Shown: positions 55,923-64,000 of the stretch, one piece after another | How the letters are laid out: the number at the start of each line of letters is the position of its first letter | Position numbering within the stretch: the first letter of the stretch is position 1 | Assembly: GCA_019058445.1 (NCBI GenBank) | Contig: JAHPZA010000001.1 | Location: 62,001 to 126,000, forward strand | From: Promethearchaeota archaeon | GTDB lineage: Archaea; Asgardarchaeota; Lokiarchaeia; Sigyniarchaeales; SOKP01 | Length of the DNA: 64,000 bases | Direction of reading: 5' to 3' | Translations under genes and position numbers: made by a program | The notes under the pieces: model-generated | What the model was told of the DNA's origin: nothing | Databases searched by the model: none | Seen by the model: the letters and a program-made list of their open reading frames with translations, nothing else

Positions 55923-56281
55923 GATGTATCCTTCTAATTATAAGAAATTTGAGAAAATTAGATAATTAAATGTTGTTTTATTAATAATATTATTTTTTTA
56001 AAATTTTTATTAATATGCACTTAACTGATATTGTTTGGCAAATAATTATCTTTAAAATTACCGACAATAATATTGTTAATTATTGATAAGGGAATTTAAT
56101 TTAGACTTTATATTAAGCATTTAACATTTATATTTTGATTTGACTATTAATAAGTAACTTTATAAATGGGTTTCGACTGCAATATATACAATGAAATGGT
56201 TCTTGAAGTTGGAAACGATGACCAAAATCTGCATTTTTAGAACCATTTTTTCGATTGGAATGATTAATAAGGTGCAACGAT
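55923..56281. promoter_or_regulatory. cdc6 promoter and possible replication origin
   Basis: This is a 359-base divergent spacer, very AT-rich in its left 220 bases. TTTATAAAT (56159-56167) is a TATA box. AGTTGGAAACGATG (56207-56220) resembles the archaeal origin recognition box core AGTGGAAACGAAG. It sits within perfect 10-base arms AAATGGTTCT (56194-56203) and AGAACCATTT (56239-56248), followed by a T run. The hairpin could also form in the leader RNA. GGTG precedes the GTG start. Confidence 0.4.
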
Positions 56282-57577
56282 GTGTTGAAAGATCCAAAGG
56301 AATTTAACATAGACAAATTCTACGAAAAATATAGAAATGGACCGAAGATTTTTAAAAAGAGAGGTGCCTTAGAGCCATCATTTATACCAGATGAATTACC
56401 TCATAGAGATGCACAAATCCAAAAAGTTGCTGAATTAACGGCTTGTGCCTTGCTTGGAGACACTCCACCAAGCTTTTTATGCTATGGGCCAACAGGTACA
56501 GGTAAAACGGCAACAATTCGTTACGTGAGTCAAAAATTAGAACAACAATGTACACAAGATAAGCCATGGTGGATTTACATTAATTGCAGCGTAGTTTCTA
56601 CCCCCTATCGGATTTTAGCTCACATTTATAATAGGATTTCTGGTTCTGAAAAGATACCTCCAACAGGGCTTCCAAAAGATATTATCTTTAAAAAACTCTT
56701 AGGTATTTTAGATCAAAAGGTACAATCTATATGTTTTTTGGTTTTTGATGAAATAGATATGTTAACTGAGAAAAAAAAGGGAACAAAAATTTTATACGAT
56801 TTAACACGATTAAATGAGAACTTAGATTCCTGTAAAACGAGTGTAATTGGGATTTCAAACAAGTTAAAATTCAAAGAATATTTAGATCCAAGAGTGATAT
56901 CAAGTTTAGGACAAGAACACATAGTTTTTCCGTCTTATAATGCTGATGAGTTAAGAGATATCCTCAATGAAAGAGCAAAGATTGCATTCCATGAAGGAGT
57001 TATAAAGGATGACGTAATTCCTTTATGTGCGGCATTGGCAGCCAAGGAACATGGAGATGCTAGAAAAGCGCTGCAATTGTTAAGAAAAGCAGGAGAGTTG
57101 GCAGCAAGAGCTCAAAATAAATTAGTGACACATAAGCATTTAGAAGATGCTCAAAAAGATTTAGATCAAGACCATATTGTCGATTACATTAAAGGGTTGC
57201 CCCTTCAAGCTCAAGTAGTGTTAGCTGCGATCTTTTTAATTTCAAAATATGACCCTAATCATATTATAATTTCAGGTGACATTTATGATATCTATTTCGA
57301 ATTAACCCAAAAAATACCCGGAATCCGCAGATTAACAGAGAGAAGAATAAGTGATTACATTAATGAATTAGATCAGGCAGGCATAATTATTACAAATTTA
57401 AAGTCAGCAGGTCATTATGGGAGGACAAAAATCATCAAATTAGACATAGATTTAGAGTTATTAGAAAATATTTTCTTGGAAATTGACAAATTTCAGAACA
57501 TAATAAATTATAAACCAGTGTTTCTTCAATCCGATAAAGTTAAAGTCAAAAATAACATTTACAAAAAACTAATTTAA
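56282..57577 (+). CDS. cdc6: origin-binding initiator Orc1/Cdc6
   Basis: Binds origins and loads the MCM helicase. The 431 residues have Walker A GPTGTGKTA (69-77), Walker B CFLVFDEIDM (151-160), sensor-1 GISNKLKF, sensor-2 GDARKALQLLRKAGE and a C-terminal winged helix (RISDYINELDQAGII). Start GTG at 56282 behind GGTG with seven-base spacing. Its last four bases overlap the convergent DUF2240-like gene. Polymerase D genes follow, giving a replication cluster. Confidence 0.94.
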   Translation: MLKDPKEFNIDKFYEKYRNGPKIFKKRGALEPSFIPDELPHRDAQIQKVAELTACALLGDTPPSFLCYGPTGTGKTATIRYVSQKLEQQCTQDKPWWIYINCSVVSTPYRILAHIYNRISGSEKIPPTGLPKDIIFKKLLGILDQKVQSICFLVFDEIDMLTEKKKGTKILYDLTRLNENLDSCKTSVIGISNKLKFKEYLDPRVISSLGQEHIVFPSYNADELRDILNERAKIAFHEGVIKDDVIPLCAALAAKEHGDARKALQLLRKAGELAARAQNKLVTHKHLEDAQKDLDQDHIVDYIKGLPLQAQVVLAAIFLISKYDPNHIIISGDIYDIYFELTQKIPGIRRLTERRISDYINELDQAGIIITNLKSAGHYGRTKIIKLDIDLELLENIFLEIDKFQNIINYKPVFLQSDKVKVKNNIYKKLI

Positions 57578-58257
57578 CTCATAAACTCCCATTTATTAAT
57601 ATTTTCTGCTATTTCACGTAAAAAGTTTGTAGCAGACTTTTCATCTTTTTCTCTTAGTAAAAGGAATAACTTAGCTAAATGCTTACAAAATTTCTTATTT
57701 TGTGATCTTCTCGTTTGGAAATCATGACAGTTATGGATTAGTTTTTGGTTGTTAGTATTAATATCAATCACATAAGGTTCTTTTTTTGAGCCCATATACT
57801 CTGATTTAATACTTCCTTTTTCAAAATTAAATTCATTTATTTTAAAATCTTGTTCTGAAATAGATACTGTCCTATTTATCGTTCCTTTATCTAAGAAAGC
57901 TTTTAAAAGGATATTAAAATTCGAAGTTTTATCCGTTTTAAAGTTATTCACAGCTCTACTATCCCGTTGAGCGCCATCTATTTTGGATATAATTATCTCT
58001 TTTCTTTCCAGTTGCCAATTATTTAGCATTTTCTTTAAATTTCGAGATAATGTAAGAGTTTTTTGCTCATCTATTTCCAATAATTTATTATCAATAGAAT
58101 TTTGAATAAATTTTTCCGCATTTTGAGGAGGAAACAGAAATAATTCAAATGAAATTTTATACATTAAATCATTTAGGGCTATGTGAGGAAGGTCTATAAT
58201 TTTCCAAATATACAAAACAAGATCTGACGGATTTTTACGAGGAATTGCAAAATTCAT
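57574..58257 (-). CDS. DUF2240-like protein with Cys/His zinc-like end
   Basis: A 227-residue protein. Residues 10-75 match the archaeal DUF2240 pattern (LPHIALNDLMYKI; LFPPQNAEKFIQNSIDNKLL). The C-terminal part has HNCHDF, then about ten residues, then FCKHL, a SWIM-like C-x-H...C-x-H arrangement. Thirty-five bases after polB on the same strand, hence probably in one transcript with a replication role (inference). Confidence 0.6.
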   Translation of the reverse strand: MNFAIPRKNPSDLVLYIWKIIDLPHIALNDLMYKISFELFLFPPQNAEKFIQNSIDNKLLEIDEQKTLTLSRNLKKMLNNWQLERKEIIISKIDGAQRDSRAVNNFKTDKTSNFNILLKAFLDKGTINRTVSISEQDFKINEFNFEKGSIKSEYMGSKKEPYVIDINTNNQKLIHNCHDFQTRRSQNKKFCKHLAKLFLLLREKDEKSATNFLREIAENINKWEFMS

Positions 58258-58292
58258 TTAGATTCAAATTTTAAATCTATAATTATAATAAA

Positions 58293-60083
58293 TTAATGAT
58301 TCTTAAAATCAATTGGGCTTGGATTAAGAGTATTTAGCTCAATAATTGGCACGATACCTGGTGTAGGATGGATCCCGAAGCTCTTCATAAAGTCTGTTTG
58401 AGATTGAAAACATCCTGAGTTGACTAAGGGCACATTATTATAATCTCCCATTCCAAAAATATGTACATGTCCTGTATGAAATATATCAGGAATTTTATCA
58501 ATTACAAGCCAATCTTTATTCACTGGAGCAATTTGTGTCTTTTTTCCAAAAATGGGTGCCAAATGTCTACAAATCAGTAACTCTTTCATTGTTTCGATTG
58601 GATTATTATTATCTAATCCAGGAATCAATTGATTCATATCAATTAAGCTATCTCCATGGAAAACAAGTGTTTTTACATTATGAGTTTTAATCACAGCTGG
58701 ATTTCCAATACATTTAACTCCATTATTAATTAAGGGTTCAACATACTTTTTTGGCACAGCAGGTCGAGGAATAGCATTCCTTACGGGTTCATGATTACCA
58801 GAACTATAAAAAATCTTAATATAATCGGGAATTTCAGAAAGTAATTCCGAAGCTTTTTCATATTGATGATATAAATCTTTAATTATAAGGTCTTCCTCCT
58901 GCATAGGATAAACACCTATTCCGTCGATTAAATCTCCATTAATAACAAGATATTTTATCTTTCCAGCAATTTCTCTTAATTTTTTATTGCCAATTTTGCC
59001 ATTTAAGAACATTACAAATCTATTCCATAGATCCTCCTCAAATTCCTTACTTCCAATATGAGTATCAGAGATAAGGGTTATTGATAGAGGCTCAGAAGAG
59101 ACTTCTGGTTGAAAGTCTTGGGGAATATCAATTTTTGTTAAATTATTTGAAAACATTATACCCTTTTTCCCATTTTCTCCTGGATTATAAGTCCCATCTA
59201 CAAAAATCATCTGATCTAGAATTGTCCTTCCAAGGGTTTTAATTATTTCTTGATCTTCAATATCTTTTCTAATAATAACATTAATTTTACCAGTTTTATC
59301 TTCTAAGGTTAAAAAATAATTTCCGTTTTTAGTTTTTCTTATTTCATTGACCATTCCAATAACAGCAATCTCTTGGCTTTTTGTATTCCTTAAAACATTA
59401 TTAATCGTTGTAGCTGAGAGAGTATCGCCTCGATTTTTCATCAATTTTGAAAGTTGGTTAAACTTATCTATAGTCAGTTCATAAAACTCATCATAATCTC
59501 CTTTTGTGTATATTTTTCCTGTTGGATCCTTTAAGACGTCATATTCAAAACTGTATTCTTTTGCAATTGGTTTATATATCAGAGATGATTTTGCAGACTC
59601 AGTTGGTCTAATCCTAAGTGCTTCTTTTACTATTTTTTCGGGAGATTTATATGATTTTGAACTTTCTTGAAAGTGTACTTTTGTACCATCACTTTCGGCT
59701 TTAATTTTTTTGAAATCTTTTGATATGATATGATGTTTTTGCTCTTTATCAGATGTTTCTGAGAGATTTTTAGAATTTTCAAGTGGAATTATAGTAGTAT
59801 CCCTCTTATTTGAAGTTTCATAAGAGAGCGTAAGTTCTTCTTTCATTGAAAGCCTGTTTAAAGCTTTTTGGATTTCTTCGTTGGAAATCGTTTTTAAAAT
59901 ATGTTTAGTAAGATGTCCATTGAATGTTGGTATAAAACTTACTTCTCTGATGATCTGGTCGGTAAAAGCGACAGGATCATTGAGATTACTAATAAAATCC
60001 AGCATAAATGGCGTTAAATTTATTCCAGAATCAACAAATTTTTTAAGAATTAGGTTATGTTTCTCTGAATTTAATTCATTCAA
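58293..60083 (-). CDS. polB: DNA polymerase D small subunit (DP1)
   Basis: The proofreading 3'-5' exonuclease subunit of archaeal polymerase D. The 596 residues contain an N-terminal helical domain, a low-complexity linker (about 85-165), an OB fold (IAVIGMVNEIRKTKNGNYFL) and the calcineurin-like phosphoesterase core. That core has SDTHIGS (339-345), INGDLIDG, SSGNHEPV, VFHGDSL and HTGHVHIFG. All metal ligands are present, so it should be active. Divergent from polC. Confidence 0.95.
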   Translation of the reverse strand: MNELNSEKHNLILKKFVDSGINLTPFMLDFISNLNDPVAFTDQIIREVSFIPTFNGHLTKHILKTISNEEIQKALNRLSMKEELTLSYETSNKRDTTIIPLENSKNLSETSDKEQKHHIISKDFKKIKAESDGTKVHFQESSKSYKSPEKIVKEALRIRPTESAKSSLIYKPIAKEYSFEYDVLKDPTGKIYTKGDYDEFYELTIDKFNQLSKLMKNRGDTLSATTINNVLRNTKSQEIAVIGMVNEIRKTKNGNYFLTLEDKTGKINVIIRKDIEDQEIIKTLGRTILDQMIFVDGTYNPGENGKKGIMFSNNLTKIDIPQDFQPEVSSEPLSITLISDTHIGSKEFEEDLWNRFVMFLNGKIGNKKLREIAGKIKYLVINGDLIDGIGVYPMQEEDLIIKDLYHQYEKASELLSEIPDYIKIFYSSGNHEPVRNAIPRPAVPKKYVEPLINNGVKCIGNPAVIKTHNVKTLVFHGDSLIDMNQLIPGLDNNNPIETMKELLICRHLAPIFGKKTQIAPVNKDWLVIDKIPDIFHTGHVHIFGMGDYNNVPLVNSGCFQSQTDFMKSFGIHPTPGIVPIIELNTLNPSPIDFKNH

Positions 60084-60331
60084 TATAAATCCATCCGTAG
60101 GTGAATTATAATATTTATTGTAAAGTTAAATTAAATCATTTGTTATTAAAGGAAAAACATTTTTTCTTTTTATATAATAAGGCAGTGATAAATTAACAAT
60201 CTCTCTTGATTAAAAAACAAAATCGAATAGTGGATTAATAACTGTATTTATTTTTCACAGAAGAATAATCATATTATATTCGGAGAATATTTTATTAATA
60301 ACTCCAAAATTAGATTGTAAGGTTTTAATTC

Positions 60332-63300
60332 ATGGTAGAAATGAGTAGGGAGATGCAGAAGTATTTTGAATTATTACAACGTAAAGTTAATCAATGTTAT
60401 GACATTGCTGAAGAAGCCCGTAAAAAGGGTGTTGATCCAGAACTCTCTGTTGAATCACCACAAGCTAAAGATTTAGCTGGAAGAGTAGAGAAGTTAGTAG
60501 GTCCCGAGGGGGTTGCTGAAGTAATAAGGAGCTTAAAAAGGCAGGGGCAAAGCGATGATAAAATTACATTTCATATTGTATCAGATATTTTAGATGGGAA
60601 AATTGGTAATATAGAATTGTTGGAAGAGAAAGTAGAGAGAGCAATTAGAGTTGGCTTGGCAATAAAAACCATGGGAGTAGTAAGCGCCCCTCTTGAGGGA
60701 ATTTCAAAAATTAAAGTTCGAAAAGATCAACAAGGAAATCAATATTTATCATTATACTTTGCGGGTCCTATTAGGGCAGCGGGGGGTACTACAGCAGCGT
60801 TATGTGTGCTTATCGCAGACTATGTAAGAAAAAAATCAAATATTCCAAAGTATACTGCTACTGAAGGAGAGATTGGAAGATATGTGGAAGAAGTAAAATT
60901 ATATGATAGAAGAGTTCACCTCCAATATCCTTCATCAAATGATGAAATAAGATATGCTGTTGAGCATCTACCAGTTGAGATCAATGGAGACTCGACAGAA
61001 ATTGAGGAGGTTTCGGCATTTAGAGATCTGCCCAGAGTAGAAACTAATAACATCCGAGGAGGTGCTTGTCTCGTATTAAATGACGGAATACTCCTGAAAG
61101 CACCGAAACTTCTTAAAATAGCTAAAAGTATGAACTTGGAAGGCTGGGATTGGTTAAGTAATTTAAAAAAAATTTCATTAAAAGAAGAAAAATCTGATGA
61201 AAATAGCAATATTAACGAAAAAAGTCATATTCAAAAGAAACCATTGGAAAAAATATTACCAAATAATAAATTTGTTGCCGATATTATTGCAGGTCGACCA
61301 GTTTTTAGTTACCCATCCGTAATAGGAGGGCATAGGATTAGATATGGTAGATCACGTAATACAGGTTTAGCTGCAGGAGGAATTCATCCAGCGACTATGG
61401 CATTATTAGATAATTTTATTGCTATCGGAACCCAACTTAGGATAGAGCGTCCTGGAAAAAGTGCGAGTATTTGTCCAGTAAGCAGTATTGAGTCTCCAAT
61501 CGTGAAAGTAAAAAATGGGGATATTCTTAGAGTTAACACAATTAAAGAGGCAAATGAAATAGCTCCAGATATTGATCAAATCCTTTTTATTGGTGATATC
61601 CTTTTTGGATTTGGCGAATTTGCTGAAAATAATCATAAATTAGTCCCTTCTGGTTATGTTGAAGAATGGTGGGCTAAAGAATTAGAAGAGGTCGTTCAAA
61701 ATAAAGACAAAGAAATAGAGATCTATTACAAAAAACCTTTCGAAAAGGTGCCAACCCCAGAGGAAGCATTAAAAATCTCTTTGAAGTACAATATCCCTCT
61801 GCATCCTAAATATTTGGATTTTTGGGGGAACTTAACCGTTGAAGAAATAATAACTTTAAGAGATGAGCTTATAGAAGCATTTGATGAGTCAACAAAAACC
61901 ATTATATTGAAAAATAAAGCCCCGATAAAGCAAATCTTAGAAAGGGCCTTTGTACTTCATATTGTAAAAGATAATAACCTTATATTCTCACAAAATATGA
62001 CCCAAATTTATGAAATCATCTTTGACTTACATAATAAAAGAACTATTAAAAAAAGCGACAATGATACGGTATTCACTTATTTCAATAAAATTTCACCCAT
62101 AAAAATTAAAAATAAAGCACCTTATTATATGGGAAGTCGCATGGGGCGTCCAGAGAAATCTGAAAGAAAGAGCATGAAAGGCATTCATACATTATTTCCT
62201 TTAAGCGATAAAGTGGGAAATTCTAGACTTGTTGAGAAAGCAATGGAATTAGAAATAAAAGATGATAACAGCGAGGATAATCAAAATAAAGGTCTGAATT
62301 TTGGATCCAAAGAAAAAAAAAATTTTCGAATAAATATAGATGTTTGTAGAAAAGAATGCCCTAGTTGTGGAAGAACTACAATATTCAATTTATGCCCCAA
62401 ATGTAAGGTTCATACAGAACTAAGATCAATCTGTGAAAAATGTAAAAAACGATTTCCGCCAAGCGATCCTAAAGATCAGGCAAAATGCCCTCAATGTGGT
62501 GAAATTTTAAAGAGTTCAAGTCAAACCCCATTTAATATTAAATCATATGTTAATTTTACTTTAAAATCGCTTCAATTACAATTTCCTAAAAAGTTAAAAG
62601 GGATTTTTGGTTTAACTAATAGCTTTAAAGTTCCTGAACCTATAGAAAAGGGAATTCTCAGAGCAAAAGATGACGTTCTTGTATATAAAACAGCAGAAAT
62701 TAGATATGACGCTACAGACATACCTCTTACTCATTTTAAACTAAAAGAAATTGGAACATCCATTGAACAACTCAAAGATCTAGGCTACATGACTGATTAT
62801 CAAGGGAATCCTATTGATGATGAAAATCAAATAATTGAATTAAAAGTCCAAGATGTTGTACTCTCTGATGATTGTGCTGATTATTTCGTCAAGATAGCTA
62901 ATTTTGTTGATGATGAATTAGAATATTTTTATAAAATGAATCGCTTTTACAATATCAATAAGAAATCAGATCTTATTGGTCACCTTGCAGTTGGTTTAGC
63001 TCCTCATACTAGTGCAGGGATAATAGGACGAATAATTGGTTTTACCCTTGCAAGATCCATTTATGCTCATCCTTATTGGCATGCCGCCAAAAGAAGAAAC
63101 TGTGATGGTGATGAAGATGGGATAATGCTCCTTTTGGATCCTCTTTTAAATTTTTCAAGACACTATTTACCAAGTAAGATTGGAGGAAGGATGGATGCTA
63201 CATTAGTAATAAGTTCACTATTAGATCCAAATGAAATAGATCCAGAAGCACATAATTTGGACACTCTTTGTCAATATCCCCTTGAGTTTTACGAAGCGAC

Positions 63301-63856
63301 TGAACGATATGCACCTCCTTCAGAAATAGAAAAAATAATGAACTTAATTAAGAACCGATTAGGATCTAAAGAACAATTCGAGGGAATTGGATTTAACATT
63401 CCAACCACTGATATTAATGAAGGTCCTACAATTTCCAAATACAAGATAGGAGAAATGGATGAAAAAATAGATGCGCAGTTGCATCTCGCAAAAATCATTA
63501 AAGCTGTTGAAGCGAAAAATGTGGCAAAAAAGATTTTATCCTCTCATTTTAATCCCGACATCTTAGGTAATTTGAGAAAATTTGCGGTACAGCAGTTTAG
63601 ATGCGTAAAATGTAATGAAAAATTTAGGAGACCCCCAATTTCGAACGGAGGTAAATGCCCTATCTGTGGAAATAATGTAATTTTAACGGTGAACCGTGGT
63701 GGTATTGAGAAATATATCCCCCGTGCTCTTAAACTATGCAAAGAATTTGATTTAGATAGTTACACACAACAGCGTATGGAATTAATTGAAGAATATGTTG
63801 TTAGTCTTGCGAATAATCCTAAAATCAAACAGCAAAAGTTATCGGACTTCTTTTAA
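60332..63856 (+). CDS. polC: DNA polymerase D large subunit (DP2)
   Basis: The catalytic subunit of the archaeal replicative polymerase D. The 1174 residues have no intein. Motifs seen are YFAGPIRAAGGTTAA, SYPSVIGGHRIRYGRSR, MGSRMGRPEKSERK, zinc knuckles CPSCG to CPQC (about 675-730), the catalytic RRNCDGDEDGIMLLLD with the metal-binding Asp pair, and a C-terminal zinc ribbon (CVKC to CPICG). The last residues QQKLSDFF are a perfect PCNA-binding PIP box. Start at 60332, or the inner ATG at 60341. Confidence 0.96.
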   Translation: MVEMSREMQKYFELLQRKVNQCYDIAEEARKKGVDPELSVESPQAKDLAGRVEKLVGPEGVAEVIRSLKRQGQSDDKITFHIVSDILDGKIGNIELLEEKVERAIRVGLAIKTMGVVSAPLEGISKIKVRKDQQGNQYLSLYFAGPIRAAGGTTAALCVLIADYVRKKSNIPKYTATEGEIGRYVEEVKLYDRRVHLQYPSSNDEIRYAVEHLPVEINGDSTEIEEVSAFRDLPRVETNNIRGGACLVLNDGILLKAPKLLKIAKSMNLEGWDWLSNLKKISLKEEKSDENSNINEKSHIQKKPLEKILPNNKFVADIIAGRPVFSYPSVIGGHRIRYGRSRNTGLAAGGIHPATMALLDNFIAIGTQLRIERPGKSASICPVSSIESPIVKVKNGDILRVNTIKEANEIAPDIDQILFIGDILFGFGEFAENNHKLVPSGYVEEWWAKELEEVVQNKDKEIEIYYKKPFEKVPTPEEALKISLKYNIPLHPKYLDFWGNLTVEEIITLRDELIEAFDESTKTIILKNKAPIKQILERAFVLHIVKDNNLIFSQNMTQIYEIIFDLHNKRTIKKSDNDTVFTYFNKISPIKIKNKAPYYMGSRMGRPEKSERKSMKGIHTLFPLSDKVGNSRLVEKAMELEIKDDNSEDNQNKGLNFGSKEKKNFRINIDVCRKECPSCGRTTIFNLCPKCKVHTELRSICEKCKKRFPPSDPKDQAKCPQCGEILKSSSQTPFNIKSYVNFTLKSLQLQFPKKLKGIFGLTNSFKVPEPIEKGILRAKDDVLVYKTAEIRYDATDIPLTHFKLKEIGTSIEQLKDLGYMTDYQGNPIDDENQIIELKVQDVVLSDDCADYFVKIANFVDDELEYFYKMNRFYNINKKSDLIGHLAVGLAPHTSAGIIGRIIGFTLARSIYAHPYWHAAKRRNCDGDEDGIMLLLDPLLNFSRHYLPSKIGGRMDATLVISSLLDPNEIDPEAHNLDTLCQYPLEFYEATERYAPPSEIEKIMNLIKNRLGSKEQFEGIGFNIPTTDINEGPTISKYKIGEMDEKIDAQLHLAKIIKAVEAKNVAKKILSSHFNPDILGNLRKFAVQQFRCVKCNEKFRRPPISNGGKCPICGNNVILTVNRGGIEKYIPRALKLCKEFDLDSYTQQRMELIEEYVVSLANNPKIKQQKLSDFF

Positions 63857-63880
63857 TTTTAAGAGAGAAATTTCTATACA

Positions 63881-64000
63881 TTACATAAATCTATTGCTTA
63901 AAACAGGAGAGCCTACTCTTTGATGCATTCTTCTTCCAGTTGTCCTAAAGATACCGGGCTTACTCTCATTATTTAATAACTTTAAAGATTCAACCATGGT
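63881..64000 (-). CDS. partial gene running off the right end
   Basis: An open frame enters at the right edge and stops at 63881. The last 38 codons from an internal ATG at 63997 encode a basic end (KPGIFRTTGRRMHQRVGSP then VLSNRFM). The frame continues beyond the window, so this is probably the C terminus of a longer protein convergent with polC. Family not recognised. Confidence 0.4.
   Translation of the reverse strand, partial: TMVESLKLLNNESKPGIFRTTGRRMHQRVGSPVLSNRFM

Noticed and set aside
60332..63856. Possible intein in polC
   Set aside because: DP2 genes often carry inteins, but the conserved blocks run on without interruption and no intein splice motifs were seen.

Overview
The window is AT-rich (by eye about 70% A+T) and comes from an archaeon, most likely an Asgard archaeon of the Lokiarchaeia type. 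Archaeal hallmarks are both subunits of DNA polymerase D, Orc1/Cdc6, CDP-archaeol synthase, archaeal-type MetK, pelota and an RtcB/archease pair. Asgard-like traits are an Elf1-type elongation factor, AN1 zinc fingers fused to membrane proteases or pseudoproteases, a longin/roadblock-like protein, an LSm protein, a Pro/Gly-rich coiled-coil protein and a katanin/Vps4-type AAA ATPase. Starts are ATG, TTG and GTG, usually behind GGTG or GAGG type Shine-Dalgarno sequences. Three genes seem to lack any canonical start but have GTGAT, five bases, then AUA or AUU.

Region 1 (1-15.6 kb) is an accessory island with features of antiviral defence. It holds an HExxH metalloprotease-like protein, a duplicated nuclease-like protein, a membrane-anchored HEPN-like protein, two TIR-like or deoxyribosyltransferase-like nucleotide-binding proteins, a large membrane protein, a two-gene SMC/Rad50-like ATPase module followed by a membrane TPR protein, and a HEPN-like protein. 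A structured non-coding RNA candidate lies between the TIR-like gene and the ATPase module. A small zinc-ribbon gene near the left end has a decayed 3' fragment at the right end of the island.

Region 2 (about 15.7-24.6 kb) looks like an integrated mobile element. It has a ribbon-helix-helix gene, then a run of eleven closely packed plus-strand genes: a PD-(D/E)XK-like nuclease, basic and membrane proteins, a winged-helix protein, a zinc protein, and a 932-residue protein with a TFIIB-like cyclin region and two HNH-like zinc domains. Three iterated palindromic motifs on a 14-base grid sit inside it. At its right edge it meets a truncated chromosomal regulator gene.

Region 3 (24.7-32.3 kb) carries metK, zinc-ribbon proteins, the two AN1 membrane proteins, hypB, a second structured RNA candidate, a cyclin-like protein, a TPR protein and an LSm protein.

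Region 4 (32.3-41.2 kb) is an eight-gene minus-strand operon. It encodes a classic AAA ATPase, coiled-coil proteins, a duplicated zinc-ribbon protein, helical proteins of unknown family and a tandem winged-helix protein. I do not recognise this assembly and consider it the best candidate in the window for an undescribed machine. Nearby are Elf1, a large unknown protein, the Pro/Gly-rich protein and another coiled-coil protein (41.4-45.3 kb).

Region 5 (45.3-64 kb) is the housekeeping core: a TRAM-type radical SAM enzyme, pelota, a coupled cluster from cutA to a GNAT gene, the longin-like protein, rtcB and archease, a membrane-anchored KH protein, carS, and a replication cluster (cdc6, a DUF2240-like gene, polB, polC) with a possible origin upstream of cdc6.

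No rRNA, tRNA, CRISPR array, intein or transposase was recognised.
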